DNA from: Solimonas flava DSM 18980
GTDB lineage: Bacteria; Pseudomonadota; Gammaproteobacteria; Nevskiales; Nevskiaceae
Direction: 5' to 3'
NCBI RefSeq assembly: GCF_000426685.1
Contig: NZ_AUFV01000008.1
Coordinates: 273,644 to 337,643 of the forward strand
DNA length: 64,000 nt
A program made the translations under genes and the position numbers. Positions 1 through 9,602 of this stretch are shown here, piece after piece; position 1 is the stretch's first letter; every line of letters starts with the position of its first letter. Below the pieces are notes generated by a model. The model saw nothing but the letters and a program-made list of their open reading frames with translations. It ran no database searches and was not told the DNA's origin.

Positions 1-494
1 AGCATGATCGCCTTGGTTTTAGGCGTGATGGCCGCCTCGATCCGGCTGGCGTCGATGTTGTGCGTGTGCAGATCCACGTCGACGAAGACCGGCACGGCGC
101 CGAACTGGATGATCGGATTCACCGTGGTTGGAAAACCGGCAGCCACACCGATCACTTCATCGCCTTGCTTGATCGCACGGTCACCCAGCTTAGGCGACGT
201 CAGCGTGGAAAAAGCAACGAGGTTTGCCGAGGAACCCGAGTTGACGGTGATCAGATACTTGACGCCGATGAACTTGGCTAGTCGTTCTTCAAACGCCGCG
301 TTGAAGCGCCCCGTAGTCAGCCAGCCATCCAGGCTGGCCTCAACCATGTTCTGTAACTCCTTGGCGCCGATAACTTTGCCGGAAGGCGGCAGCACGGTCT
401 GCCCCGGCACAAACGGCTTTGGCGCATGCGCCAGCTCCGCATATTCAGCCACCAGCACTGCAATTTGCGAGCGGAGTTCTTGTTGACGGTCCAC
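1..494 (-). CDS. rfbH: CDP-4-keto-6-deoxyglucose 3-dehydratase, partial
   Basis: N-terminal 164 codons of a PLP/PMP-dependent sugar dehydratase (RfbH/DdhC/AscC, also called E1), which removes the C3 hydroxyl of CDP-4-keto-6-deoxyglucose on the way to CDP-3,6-dideoxyhexoses. Seen: [27 protein letters not shown] and [10 protein letters not shown] in the order and spacing of the family. I chose the GTG at 494: an AGGA lies about 11 nt upstream and an in-frame TGA eight codons upstream leaves little room for another start. The gene runs off the left edge, so the residue replacing the PLP lysine and the iron-sulfur cysteines cannot be checked. It is the last visible gene of the minus-strand polysaccharide operon, 128 nt after rfbG. 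Confidence 0.9.
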   Translation of the reverse strand, partial: MDRQQELRSQIAVLVAEYAELAHAPKPFVPGQTVLPPSGKVIGAKELQNMVEASLDGWLTTGRFNAAFEERLAKFIGVKYLITVNSGSSANLVAFSTLTSPKLGDRAIKQGDEVIGVAAGFPTTVNPIIQFGAVPVFVDVDLHTHNIDASRIEAAITPKTKAIM

Positions 495-622
495 GATCTT
501 CAGTCCTGTTAAGTCTCAATAGGCCTGCTAAGGCCTTCTCCGCATGAACAGCGGACAAAAAAGTAATGACGCGACGTATTCCCGGCGGGATCTAGGCCGA
601 TCCATCCAGGTCACGCAAAAAA

Positions 623-1702
623 TCAGCGCGCCTCATACGCCGAAATCTGCTGCAAGGAAATCTGCCGCATGTCAGCTCCCGCTACATGCGCGCGATACCA
701 CTCGACCACGTTCGCTAGCGCATCACTGAGGCTCCAGCGCGGCTCCCAGCCAAGCTTTCCTCGCACCTTGGAGATATCCAGCTTGAGGTAGTTGGCCTCA
801 TGCGGATGCACCTGGTCATCGAGGCGCCAACGTGCGCCGTCACCCCAAAGCTGGACCAATCGCTCCACCAACCACTCCACAGGCTTGGCGTCTTGATCGT
901 TGGGGCCGAAGTTCCAGCCCTGCGCGTAGCGTGAACCATCCGCAAAGAGTTTCTGAGCCAAAACCAGATAGCCGGAGAGCGGCTCCAGCACGTGCTGCCA
1001 AGGACGAATCGCATGCGGCGAACGGATGCGGAGTTCCTCTCCTGCCACGATCGCCCGAATAAAGTCGGGGACCAACCGATCACCCGCCCAATCACCGCCG
1101 CCAATGACATTGCCGGCGCGGGCGCTGGCTAGCGCCAGACGGTGCTTGTCGAACTTTTCAGCATTGAAGAAAGAGGATCGATATGCAGACACCACGAGCT
1201 CTGTGCAACCTTTACTGTTGCTGTAAGGGTCATACCCGCCCATGGGCTCATTCTCGCGATAGCCCCAATCCCATTCCTTGTTCTCGTAGCACTTGTCGCT
1301 ACTGATGATAACGGCCGCGCGCACGCTCGGACTTGCGCGGAGCGCTTCCAGTACGTGCACGGTGCCCATCACATTGGTCGCATAGGTACCGACCGGATCC
1401 TGATAGGACAGGCGCACCAACGGCTGAGCCGCCATGTGAAAGACGATATCCGGCTCGGCTTTGCGCATGACTGCTACGAGGGTTTCCCGCTCGCGGATGT
1501 CACCGAACGTCGTGTCTACTAGCCGCTCTACTCCTGCGGCTTCAAACAGGCTCGGATTTGTCGGCGGCGGCAAAGAATAGCCAACTACCGAAGCGCCGAG
1601 CTTGTGCAGCCAAAGCGACAGCCAGCTACCTTTGAAACCGGTGTGCCCCGTTACAAAAACGCGCTTTCCGCGCCAGAAGTCTGCGTCTACCAAAGCTTCC
1701 AT
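623..1702 (-). CDS. rfbG: CDP-glucose 4,6-dehydratase
   Basis: 359-residue extended SDR that converts CDP-D-glucose to CDP-4-keto-6-deoxy-D-glucose. Seen: the Rossmann motif GHTGFKGSW at residues 19-27, a SSDK segment at 134-137 and the catalytic YxxxK as YSNSK (Y160, K164). The length is normal for RfbG/DdhB. Its start codon lies inside the end of the cytidylyltransferase gene (16-nt overlap), so the two are probably translationally coupled and act consecutively. Product identity is supported by the neighbours: cytidylyltransferase upstream, 3-dehydratase downstream and an E3-type reductase at the head of the four genes. The cognate 2-epimerase or 4-reductase that would fix which dideoxyhexose is made is not in the window. 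Confidence 0.93.
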   Translation of the reverse strand: MEALVDADFWRGKRVFVTGHTGFKGSWLSLWLHKLGASVVGYSLPPPTNPSLFEAAGVERLVDTTFGDIRERETLVAVMRKAEPDIVFHMAAQPLVRLSYQDPVGTYATNVMGTVHVLEALRASPSVRAAVIISSDKCYENKEWDWGYRENEPMGGYDPYSNSKGCTELVVSAYRSSFFNAEKFDKHRLALASARAGNVIGGGDWAGDRLVPDFIRAIVAGEELRIRSPHAIRPWQHVLEPLSGYLVLAQKLFADGSRYAQGWNFGPNDQDAKPVEWLVERLVQLWGDGARWRLDDQVHPHEANYLKLDISKVRGKLGWEPRWSLSDALANVVEWYRAHVAGADMRQISLQQISAYEAR

Positions 1703-2460
1703 GGCGCTTTTCCGGACTGCCAGAGTTCTTCCAAATGCTGCTTGTCACGCAAGGTATCCATAGGCTGCCAAAAGCCCTCATGCTTGTAAGCATGCAGTTG
1801 TCCTTGGGCGGCCAGGGCTTCCAGCGGCTTGCGCTCCCAGATCGTGCTGTCGTCTTCAATAAGGTCAATCACTTTGGGCGAGAGCACGAAGAAGCCACCA
1901 TTGATCCAGCCCCCGTCGCCACTTGGCTTCTCCTGGAAGGAATGGACCGCATCGCCTTCCATGCCCAGAGCGCCAAAACGACCGGGCGGCTGCGTGGCCG
2001 TCATCGTCGCCAGCTTGCCGTGCGCTTTGTGAAAGCCCAGCGTCTTGCCAATATCGATGTTTCCCACGCCATCTCCGTACGTGAGGCAAAAGGCCGGTTC
2101 ATCGGCCACGTACTGACGCACGCGCTTCAGTCGCCCGCCGGTCATCGTGGAATCGCCTGTGTCGACCAAAGTCACACGCCACGGCTCTGCATTGTTGTTA
2201 TGCACGTGCATGCGGTTGTGAGACATGTCGAACGTGACATCGGACATGTGAAGGTAGTAGTTTGCAAAATACTCCTTCACCACATAGCCCTTGTAGCCCA
2301 GACAAATCACGAAATCATGTATGCCATAAGCCGAATAGATCTTCATGATGTGCCATAGGATCGGCTTGCCGCCGACCTCGACCATCGGTTTCGGGCGAAC
2401 GCTGGTTTCCTCGCTCAAGCGAGTGCCCAACCCACCAGCCAAGATTACCGCTTTCATCAA
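1687..2460 (-). CDS. rfbF: glucose-1-phosphate cytidylyltransferase
   Basis: 257-residue nucleotidyltransferase that makes CDP-glucose from glucose-1-phosphate and CTP, the entry step to CDP-dideoxysugars. Seen: the signature LAGGLGTRL at the N-terminus, [16 protein letters not shown] right after it, and the family-typical [10 protein letters not shown] and NGGFFVLSP segments further on. Length matches RfbF/DdhA/AscA (about 257). ATG at 2460 leaves only 26 nt to the preceding reductase gene. Cytosolic. Confidence 0.95.
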   Translation of the reverse strand: MMKAVILAGGLGTRLSEETSVRPKPMVEVGGKPILWHIMKIYSAYGIHDFVICLGYKGYVVKEYFANYYLHMSDVTFDMSHNRMHVHNNNAEPWRVTLVDTGDSTMTGGRLKRVRQYVADEPAFCLTYGDGVGNIDIGKTLGFHKAHGKLATMTATQPPGRFGALGMEGDAVHSFQEKPSGDGGWINGGFFVLSPKVIDLIEDDSTIWERKPLEALAAQGQLHAYKHEGFWQPMDTLRDKQHLEELWQSGKAPWKLW

Positions 2461-2486
2461 TTCCCCTGGGTTAGCATTACGTCCAA

Positions 2487-3473
2487 TTACGAGGACGTGA
2501 ACGGGTCGCTTCTAAAACGATCAGCCGGCAGGGTCAGATTCAAACAAACCTTACGAGCCTGCTCGATCATCGCTGGATTTCCACAGGCCAGTACCAAGCC
2601 ATCGGAAAGATCGTCATAGTCCTGCGTCAAAAGATCCTGCACGTGCCGCGGCGAAGCCAGCACTTCGCGAGAATGCACCGCCCGATATCGAAGCCCGATG
2701 CGCGAGGACAGCACTTTTACTCTGGAGCGAAGGTATTCATCCCGCTCATGGCGATTTCCCCAGTACAGAGCAATGTCGCCCAATGCAGCTCGTTTTTCTG
2801 GCGACAGCGCTTCGAGAATCGCCAGAATCGGAGCGATTCCGGTGCCAGTCGCCAAAAAGATCGTTCGGGAAGCTCGGTCGTTGTCACGCAAAAAGAAGTG
2901 CCCATACGGGCCGTCCAGATGCAACAGGTCGCCTGGCTTCGCTGTTCCGAATAGATAGTCGCTGAAAGCGCCGTGGTTGACGCGGCGGACATGTACGCGC
3001 AGCAGCTTGTCCTCGGCTGGAGCCGCGGCAAGCGAATAGCTCCGGGTAACGCGTTCCTTGTTAGTGAGGCGCACGAACTGACCGGGAAGGAATCTCGGAT
3101 TCATAGCTGGCGGCATGCGCAGCGTCAGTTCAACGACATCATCACTTAGAAAACTCAGAGCATGAATCTTTGCTGGACTACGAAACTGCCGAACATTGGC
3201 AAGCTCAGGAAAATGCGGGAGCGAAACGACGAGGTCCGAGCATGCAGCAGCATTACATAGATAAATACCCTGATCTGAATGCAAAGACTGAGAGGGATTA
3301 ACGGCATTTACCTCCCCAGCCGCTAAAGCAGCCACGCATTGTCCGCAGTCTCCGCGACGACATGAGTAATTAACAGGCAGGCCAGCGCTCACTGCCTCGT
3401 CGAGTAGGCTACGGCTGGAATCCACTTCGATGCGGCGCAGTTCCGAGCCGATCTGAAAATCCACATGGGGCAT
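2487..3473 (-). CDS. ascD: CDP-6-deoxy-delta-3,4-glucoseen reductase (E3)
   Basis: NADH-dependent iron-sulfur flavoprotein that feeds electrons to the 3-dehydratase step of CDP-3,6-dideoxyhexose synthesis (AscD/DdhD/RfbI). Seen, numbering from the ATG at 3473: a plant-type 2Fe-2S domain with [10 protein letters not shown] (C38, C43, C46) and YLCN (C73), an FAD-binding RSYS at about 144-147, and the NAD-binding [11 protein letters not shown] near 208. From 3473 the protein is 328 residues, close to the usual 329 for AscD, and starts just before the ferredoxin fold. The reading frame is open to an ATG at 3527, which would add 18 residues with no family counterpart. It is the first of four pathway genes and follows the wzc-like gene by about 65 nt. 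Confidence 0.88.
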   Translation of the reverse strand: MPHVDFQIGSELRRIEVDSSRSLLDEAVSAGLPVNYSCRRGDCGQCVAALAAGEVNAVNPSQSLHSDQGIYLCNAAACSDLVVSLPHFPELANVRQFRSPAKIHALSFLSDDVVELTLRMPPAMNPRFLPGQFVRLTNKERVTRSYSLAAAPAEDKLLRVHVRRVNHGAFSDYLFGTAKPGDLLHLDGPYGHFFLRDNDRASRTIFLATGTGIAPILAILEALSPEKRAALGDIALYWGNRHERDEYLRSRVKVLSSRIGLRYRAVHSREVLASPRHVQDLLTQDYDDLSDGLVLACGNPAMIEQARKVCLNLTLPADRFRSDPFTSS

Positions 3474-3539
3474 AGGAAACTCGCGCCTCATTTTCTTTGC
3501 CATCTGCCGCGCTGCGCAAATCGGCACGACGACTCCGAG

Positions 3540-5825
3540 TTAGGTGCTTTTGCCTCCCCCCTTATAGCCATAGCTGGAATAGCCATATGCGTAGCCATAG
3601 CTGCCGTAGCCATAGCTGCCGACACGTGCGCCAACCTGGTTGAAGATAGCACCGCGCACCTTGACTCCAGCCTGCCGCAAGCGCCGCGCCGTCTCTTCAA
3701 TGGCACGCATCGGATGCTCGGCTGACTTGAGTACCAACATCGTGGTGCCGGCAAGGCGCCCAATGATGGCGGCGTCTGTTACCGGCAGCACTGGCGGCGT
3801 ATCAACAAGGACATAGTCGTACCGAGCAGATAGGTCGCGCAGCAATTCCGCAAAGCGGTCATGCATAAGAATTTCGGCAGGATTCGGTGGCCGAGTACCG
3901 CCGGGAATGAAATCGAGATTCTTGACTGCGGTTTGTCGAATAATCGCCGCCTTTTCGCTCGTGCCCGCGATGTACTCACTAATGCCCGGCTTCTGCTCGG
4001 TATTGATGTACTTATACAAATGACCGCGTCGCAGATCAGCGTCGAGCACGACAGTGCGCTTGCCCGACAATGCCAGCACCGCGCCAAGGTTGATCGAGAC
4101 AAAGCTCTTTCCGAGGCCGGCAACCGGCCCAGTAAGCATGATGATGTTATTTGGCGCTTCGAGCATGGCGAAGTGCAGCGACGTACGCAGGCTACGCAGC
4201 GCCTCAATCGCAAGCTCGGTGCCATCTAACGCGGCGAGAATTTTGCTGTCCGCACTTGCACTTGCACTTGCGTGCCTCATTCTTCGCATCAGCTTCTGCT
4301 GCACCGGCGAATACGGAATGGAGGCGTACGTCGGCAAACCCAGCACACGCTCCAAATCCTCCGGCCGGTCGACTCCGCGCAGCAGAGCGCGCATCACAAA
4401 GACTGTCATCACCCCGACGAACAATCCAACCATTATGCCGAGCGCTGCCACGAGCCTTTTTTTGGGCTTGGCGGGCAGTAGTGGGATTAGGCCACGGTCG
4501 ACAATTCGCACATTGCCCACGGTACCGGCCTTTGTTACCTGCAATTCCTGTGCAGAATTAAGCAAAGAGGTGTAGAGCTGCGTATTTACATCGAGATCGC
4601 GCATCAAACTCAGAACTTCCTGCTGAGTCTCCGGCAGCGTCTCGACCTTCTTCTTCAGCGCCTCCTGCTCACGCTCGACACCGACAATTTGCTGATTAAA
4701 CGACGTCACCACAGGATGCTGCGGCGTGTATCTCAACAAAGCTGCATCGCGCTTCTGCATCAAGTCCAGCCGCTGCGTCTCGAGCTCAACAGATCGCTGC
4801 AGGACGATCTGCGTTTCCTGTTGGACGTCTACAGAGCCCTTCTTGAGCTTGTAAGTGTTGAGTTTGGCCTGCGCCGAATCAACCTTGTCGCGCAAATCCG
4901 GCAACTGCTTCTTCAGAAACTCCAGAGACTGAGCTGCCTGCGCCGAGCGTCGCTCGACATTCTGACTTAGATATGCGTCTTCGACGGCATTGATGAAGCG
5001 CGCAGAAAAACGGCGATCATTATCCTCGAACTTCAAGCTCAGCATGCCAGAGTCTCGCGGCTGCTCAGTTACCGTCAGACGATTATTAAGATCGGCTAGC
5101 AGCGTCTGCAGCGCGACACGCGTAACTGTGAAGCGGGTGCCAGGTCGTGCAGTGAGCTCCTGTACAAAGATTGCTGCCGGTCCGTCGGGAGTGTTGACCG
5201 CCGAACGAGCCCCAACTTTTCCGGTCAGCACAGGTACATCATCGGCGTCACGCAGAACGTAATCGCCATTCACCCCGGCAATCAAAGTAAACCCAAGGTC
5301 GTACCAGCTTTCGGGGAGTTCGAGCGCCGTAATACGTATACGCTCGCCCCCCCAAGCAAAACGCTTCAGACCTAGCGGCGCTTGGGCGGGCACTGGGAGA
5401 TCTGCACGACGACGCGCAATTGCCTTGCCAATCACCGGAAAATAGTTAGGCTCGACACTGATGTAGAGTTGAAGATTGTCGATTACCGAGCCCAGCACCA
5501 TATTGCTTTTGATTATCGCAATCTCGGCCGGCGCATCCGTCGGTGGAGCTCCAATCAATGTGGAAAGCTGATCTACCGATGAGCTCAAGGCTCCCTTTTC
5601 CTTTTCAACCTGAACAAGGCCGCCAGCCTGATAGACCGGCTGAACCGTCAGCGCGTAAATAACACTAAAAAAAGTAATAGCCAGCGTGATTCCAACAACA
5701 ACCCATTTGCCACTCCAGACTATATCGAGCAGTTCACGGAGGTTAATTTCTTCTTCATCCAACTGGCGCATAGGCGCCAATGCTTGCGGGCTGGAAGAGC
5801 CTGAGACTTGATTCTGATCGTTCAC
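3540..5825 (-). CDS. Wzc-like polysaccharide co-polymerase / tyrosine autokinase
   Basis: 761-residue inner-membrane protein combining a Wzz chain-length domain with a bacterial tyrosine kinase; it partners the Wza-like exporter to control polymerisation and export. Seen: transmembrane segments at about 41-59 and 458-482 flanking a coiled-coil-rich periplasmic region, a proline-rich LLPAKPKK before the second segment, then the BY-kinase motifs: Walker A GLGKS (570-574), Walker A' VLDADLRRG (593-601) and Walker B VLVDTPP (about 672-678). The C-terminus is a cluster of eight tyrosines (about 737-754), the autophosphorylation tail. The start is a GTG at 5825. A short ASASASA stretch near residue 520 is encoded by a TGCACT-type microrepeat. 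Confidence 0.93.
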   Translation of the reverse strand: MNDQNQVSGSSSPQALAPMRQLDEEEINLRELLDIVWSGKWVVVGITLAITFFSVIYALTVQPVYQAGGLVQVEKEKGALSSSVDQLSTLIGAPPTDAPAEIAIIKSNMVLGSVIDNLQLYISVEPNYFPVIGKAIARRRADLPVPAQAPLGLKRFAWGGERIRITALELPESWYDLGFTLIAGVNGDYVLRDADDVPVLTGKVGARSAVNTPDGPAAIFVQELTARPGTRFTVTRVALQTLLADLNNRLTVTEQPRDSGMLSLKFEDNDRRFSARFINAVEDAYLSQNVERRSAQAAQSLEFLKKQLPDLRDKVDSAQAKLNTYKLKKGSVDVQQETQIVLQRSVELETQRLDLMQKRDAALLRYTPQHPVVTSFNQQIVGVEREQEALKKKVETLPETQQEVLSLMRDLDVNTQLYTSLLNSAQELQVTKAGTVGNVRIVDRGLIPLLPAKPKKRLVAALGIMVGLFVGVMTVFVMRALLRGVDRPEDLERVLGLPTYASIPYSPVQQKLMRRMRHASASASADSKILAALDGTELAIEALRSLRTSLHFAMLEAPNNIIMLTGPVAGLGKSFVSINLGAVLALSGKRTVVLDADLRRGHLYKYINTEQKPGISEYIAGTSEKAAIIRQTAVKNLDFIPGGTRPPNPAEILMHDRFAELLRDLSARYDYVLVDTPPVLPVTDAAIIGRLAGTTMLVLKSAEHPMRAIEETARRLRQAGVKVRGAIFNQVGARVGSYGYGSYGYAYGYSSYGYKGGGKST

Positions 5826-5840
5826 GGTAAAAAGCAGTCG

Positions 5841-7157
5841 TTATGGCCCAGCAGAGCCTTTGTTGTTTCCCTGCAATCCCACGGCTGATGCCGTTGTAGG
5901 AATCGCTGCGGCGACTCCCCGTTTCAGCTGGAATAGCTCTCTCTCAAAACGGCCAAGTATTGCGTCTTGGTCCAAATGGGCTTCCGCATACAGGCGAGCG
6001 TTCGCCGCAAGGCTCTGATGCAAGACAGGATCATCTGCTAGCTTTTTTAGAGCCGCTATCAATGAATCTCTATCTTCCGGAGGAATAACCAAGCCCGTTT
6101 GAGCATCATGAACCGCCTCAAACAACGCAGTTCCCGGCTCAGCCGTAGCGACAGCCGGCCTACCCGCGGCGAGGATGTTGGTCAGTTTCGACGGCATCAC
6201 AAGATCCGCTGCGTGGGCACGCTGGATGACCAAGTGAACATCAGCAGAAGCAAGCATTTCATTAAGTCGATCTAACGGCTGCAACGGCAAGAAATGCACA
6301 TTCATTAGCCCGCGTTGTCGCGCCTGATGCCCCAGCTCGTCGGCGTCGGAACCCGAACCGACCATGACAAATTGGAAGCGGCTGTCCTCAATCAGCTGCG
6401 CAGCCGCATCCAGCACCAGCGAAAGCCCCTGCTTGCGTCCCATTGCCCCGGCATACATGACGAGTGTCTGCTCGGGTCCGATTCCCAAGTCACGACGAAA
6501 CGCGCTGTCGCGTGGACTGGGTTTAATGCCACGGACATCACTCCAGTTGGCCAGTTCAATGACGCAAGACTCAGCCGCCCCCTTGGAGACGGCACGACGA
6601 CACATGGCGGGCGTAATTGAAGAGACCCGCGTAGCTGATCGAAGCAGGCCCTTCTCAATCCTCAGCAGCAGTTTGCCAAGCACCCCGCCGTTGAGCATCC
6701 CCAGTCCCAGTGCAGCATCCACCTGAAAGTCTTGGATGTGATAAATCCAAGGCACCTGACGCAGACCTTTGACGATCATAGGCCAAATGCCAGAAAAGAG
6801 CGGGGGACAAACTGCGATGATCACGTCCGGCCGCTTGCGGCCGAAAAGCACTCCCAGCCATGGAAGGGCGCTCGCCGCAAAGATGCTGAAGTCGACGAGA
6901 ACACGACGCAACGACGTAACATGGCCATCTTTGGGGATGTAGTGAGGCACGCGGAAAATGCTGACATCGCGCCAAATTTCACGTCGATAGCCCTGTCGAT
7001 AGCCGGATGCAAGCTTCCATTCTGGGTAGTACGGAAATCCAGTGATTACCTGCACTTCGTGCCCACGCGCGGCAAACCATGCGGCCATCTCACCAGTGTA
7101 TTTTCCGATCCCGGTCTTCTCAGGAAAAAAATTCCCGGCATGAATCAAGATGCGCAT
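5841..7157 (-). CDS. WcaI-type glycosyltransferase (GT4)
   Basis: 438-residue glycosyltransferase of the WcaI subgroup of family 4, expected to add a sugar to the lipid-linked polysaccharide repeat unit at the cytosolic membrane face. Seen: N-terminal Rossmann half beginning MRILIHAGNFFPEKTGIG, then FPYYPEW; C-terminal half with VMYAGAMGRKQGL, and VMPSKLTNILAAGRP followed by a conserved glutamate region, all typical of the GT-B fold. It sits between the wzc-like gene (15 nt downstream) and the wza-like gene (65 nt upstream). Donor and acceptor sugars cannot be told from sequence. Confidence 0.88.
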   Translation of the reverse strand: MRILIHAGNFFPEKTGIGKYTGEMAAWFAARGHEVQVITGFPYYPEWKLASGYRQGYRREIWRDVSIFRVPHYIPKDGHVTSLRRVLVDFSIFAASALPWLGVLFGRKRPDVIIAVCPPLFSGIWPMIVKGLRQVPWIYHIQDFQVDAALGLGMLNGGVLGKLLLRIEKGLLRSATRVSSITPAMCRRAVSKGAAESCVIELANWSDVRGIKPSPRDSAFRRDLGIGPEQTLVMYAGAMGRKQGLSLVLDAAAQLIEDSRFQFVMVGSGSDADELGHQARQRGLMNVHFLPLQPLDRLNEMLASADVHLVIQRAHAADLVMPSKLTNILAAGRPAVATAEPGTALFEAVHDAQTGLVIPPEDRDSLIAALKKLADDPVLHQSLAANARLYAEAHLDQDAILGRFERELFQLKRGVAAAIPTTASAVGLQGNNKGSAGP

Positions 7158-7222
7158 CTTTCGGAGTGTCCGCTTCCCGCTGGCTTATAGCGCCGAGCTA
7201 ATGCCGACGACGGTACCATTAA

Positions 7223-8398
7223 TTAGTTACCCCCAAGATTATCAACCGTGTTGACAATCACGGCTGTGCTGAGCAGGCCTTGAAGTGTCGGCAGAATCTG
7301 TGATAACGCACGGTTCCAGCGACCGATCGGCGCCTCCGCTACATAGACAACGTCATTCGCCTGCAACTCAAATTTCTGCGCCAGCAGCAGCGCATCTGGA
7401 TGTCGGGAATCGAGCTGATAGATTTTTGGATCCTCGAAATCGCCACGAATAACATAGATGCGGCGAGCGTTTGCTGTCAGTTGATTGACACCGCCAGCCG
7501 CAACGAGGACCTTAGCTAGATTTGCGTCGCCGCTGGTTACTTCTACCAATGCTGGGCGAACAACTTCGCCCAGCACGAAGAGCACGTCATGCTTCAAAGG
7601 AGGAACGATTACGACGTCGCCGTCTTGGAGTACGAAGTCCTCCCGTACATCTCCGGTCTTCAGCATTCTTTCCACATCGACGACATATTCTGTGTTACCA
7701 CGCTTCAGCAGCACATGCCGCAAATCTGGGTACTCAGCGACGGTTGTCTGGGTTTGTGTTGAAGTCGTGATCGCGCGCGGATCCTGCTGGCCTCGCAGTT
7801 GAAGGATCCCCCCCGAAGCAGAAATTGCTGCTATCAGCGTCAGCGGCACGTCAGTAATGGCTTGGTAGCCCGGCTTCTGCACCTGCCCTGTCACCATCAC
7901 GCGCTGGCTACGAAATGCAGCCACCGCCACTACAACCTGCCCCGTTTTCAGGTAGGTAGACAATGCCCTAATGACGCGCGACTGAGCCTCGGCCGGAGTG
8001 GCGCCCGCGACAGGCACATATCCGCCAAATGGCAAATAGACGGTGCCATCGTCGTATACTGTAAAATTATCATTTGCATTGCCGTTGACAATTCGCGAGT
8101 CGCCCGGCGAGTTAAAAACGACCACCGACGGGACTGAAATCGTCAGAATATCGTTCGGCTGGATACGATAGCGATAGGCTGAACGATCAGCCGTGGGTGG
8201 TGGCGGCTGCGGGCTCGTTGCACCCGCTTGAACCTTCATGTCTAGCAGCAACTCGGGCGTCAAGGTCAGAACTTCAGGCGCCTTCTTGCGCTCAAGCGAG
8301 CCCGAATCATACGGCGCCGACATTCCGGCGCAACCAGAAACCAATAATCCGAACAGACAAGCGCTAGTGAAAGCCGCGCACCTCAGGAGCAGCTGCAT
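7223..8398 (-). CDS. Wza-like polysaccharide export lipoprotein
   Basis: 391-residue outer-membrane polysaccharide export protein. The open frame extends to 8479, but the ATG at 8398 gives a clean lipoprotein signal with lipobox LVSGC (C23) and has GGAG six nt upstream, so I use it. Seen: polysaccharide export domain starting near YRIQPNDILTISV, followed by SLBB-type repeats (LIAAISASGGI, VLGEVVRPALVEV) and a hydrophobic C-terminal stretch where Wza forms its transmembrane helix. Expected to form the export channel with the Wzc-like protein encoded two genes downstream. Confidence 0.92.
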   Translation of the reverse strand: MQLLLRCAAFTSACLFGLLVSGCAGMSAPYDSGSLERKKAPEVLTLTPELLLDMKVQAGATSPQPPPPTADRSAYRYRIQPNDILTISVPSVVVFNSPGDSRIVNGNANDNFTVYDDGTVYLPFGGYVPVAGATPAEAQSRVIRALSTYLKTGQVVVAVAAFRSQRVMVTGQVQKPGYQAITDVPLTLIAAISASGGILQLRGQQDPRAITTSTQTQTTVAEYPDLRHVLLKRGNTEYVVDVERMLKTGDVREDFVLQDGDVVIVPPLKHDVLFVLGEVVRPALVEVTSGDANLAKVLVAAGGVNQLTANARRIYVIRGDFEDPKIYQLDSRHPDALLLAQKFELQANDVVYVAEAPIGRWNRALSQILPTLQGLLSTAVIVNTVDNLGGN

Positions 8399-8512
8399 AG
8401 GATCTCCGTAAGATAGATTTTCTACAACTCCGCACACGCCATGAAACAGAGGCCAACAGCTTTGTGCAGAGATCCCCAACCCACACTCAATTCGCAGCGC
8501 CGGGGAGTTTCT

Positions 8513-9337
8513 CTAGTACGCTTTCTCATCACCTCGGAGCGCACTGAGGATGGTCAAGCCAATGAGCTTCATATCCATTGTCAGGCTAACATTCCGACAA
8601 TAGAAAAGATCAAAGCGAACGCGATGCGTCATTTCACGAGCGCTGCGCGTCTCTCCCCGACAACCTGAAATCTGTGCAAGCCCCGATACGCCAGGCTTCA
8701 CCATATTACGCAAAGCATATCCCGGCACTACGTCCTTGAAAACTGCATCAAGTTCCGGTACGTGCGGCCGAGGTCCGATCACCGACATGTCTCCAATCAA
8801 GACGTTGATGAATTGCGGAACTTCGTCGAGATTGGTACGCCGAAGAAACGCGCCTACCCGAGTAATGCGTGAATCCTGCTTCTGCGCCTGAACAAATCCA
8901 CGCGCCGGATCGTGCGTCATGGTCCGGAACTTGAAACAGGTGAATATCTTGCCGTTAAGACCGACGCGCTTCTGCCGGAAGAAAATCGGGCCAGGAGAAT
9001 TGAGTCGCACGGCAATGCCGATCAACGGGAATAACCAAATCGCGATGAGTACAAGGAAACAGGTCGAAAAGGCTACGTCGAACAGGCGCTTGCCTGACCG
9101 CGGATAGAAGCGACGCTGTTCCTGTAATACTTGCTCGTCGCTGGCAGGGCGGGGAAACGCCTCCACCTTGGCCACAAGTACGCGACGACGCTGGAAACTA
9201 GGCGCTTCAGAATGAAACTGCCCGTCAATCTCCAGCTCGCGCGTTTGCAGCGGGCCGGTCGCTGGACCACCTTCCATGAGACCCCTCGCCAGGGCCCAGA
9301 GTCGGACCCGGAACGAACTATTTATCCCTATAGGCAT
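8513..9337 (-). CDS. undecaprenyl-phosphate sugar phosphotransferase (initiating)
   Basis: 274-residue polyprenyl glycosylphosphotransferase (bacterial sugar transferase family) that starts the repeat unit by moving a sugar-1-phosphate to undecaprenyl phosphate. Seen: one membrane segment at about 89-111, then the family core with PGPIFFRQKRVG, FTCFKFRTM, RTNLDEVPQFINV and SVIGPRPH, and KPGVSGLAQ. It is a short version of the family: the four N-terminal membrane helices of WbaP are missing, as in PglC/EpsB-like enzymes. ATG 9337 has no clear ribosome site; the in-frame ATG at 9277 has GAGGGG six nt upstream and may be the true start. First gene of the polysaccharide operon. Confidence 0.9.
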   Translation of the reverse strand: MPIGINSSFRVRLWALARGLMEGGPATGPLQTRELEIDGQFHSEAPSFQRRRVLVAKVEAFPRPASDEQVLQEQRRFYPRSGKRLFDVAFSTCFLVLIAIWLFPLIGIAVRLNSPGPIFFRQKRVGLNGKIFTCFKFRTMTHDPARGFVQAQKQDSRITRVGAFLRRTNLDEVPQFINVLIGDMSVIGPRPHVPELDAVFKDVVPGYALRNMVKPGVSGLAQISGCRGETRSAREMTHRVRFDLFYCRNVSLTMDMKLIGLTILSALRGDEKAY

Positions 9338-9602
9338 GACCCGCGGGCCAGCCCCCGAAAAGTTACTCGCACCAAATCGGAGCTTTCACTCTACCCTCAA
9401 TTCGTCATGGTGCAAAGCAGCATTAAGCATGCCACAGGCATCTCGCACAAAGTGTGATACCTCGCTCACCCGAACAAGCCCCTGAACTGGGGGACTTTCG
9501 TGCGCGCCCGATACTGCCGCTTACGTATTAAAGCGCTCGTTAGATGCACGCAGCGTGAACGAAGCTCGAAGAGCGCTCCGCGAGGCAGCCCGCGACGAAA
9601 GC
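9338..9602 (-). promoter_or_regulatory. polysaccharide operon leader with sigma-54-like promoter
   Basis: The 265-bp gap holds no gene. On the minus strand, 9434-9419 reads TGGCATGCTTAATGCT, which has the GG and GC of a -24/-12 promoter exactly 10 nt apart and resembles TGGCACG-N4-TTGCW (C to T at position 6, T to A at 12). It lies about 80 nt before the first gene of the polysaccharide operon. Sigma-54 control of exopolysaccharide operons is known in other proteobacteria; here it is inference. No enhancer-binding protein gene is in view. The base composition changes from moderate to very high GC across this gap. Confidence 0.4.

Noticed and set aside
9539..9545. GTTAGAT resembling an attC R' core at the edge of the polysaccharide island
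   Set aside because: No matching R''/L'' arm could be found upstream, so a 7-mer match alone is likely chance.
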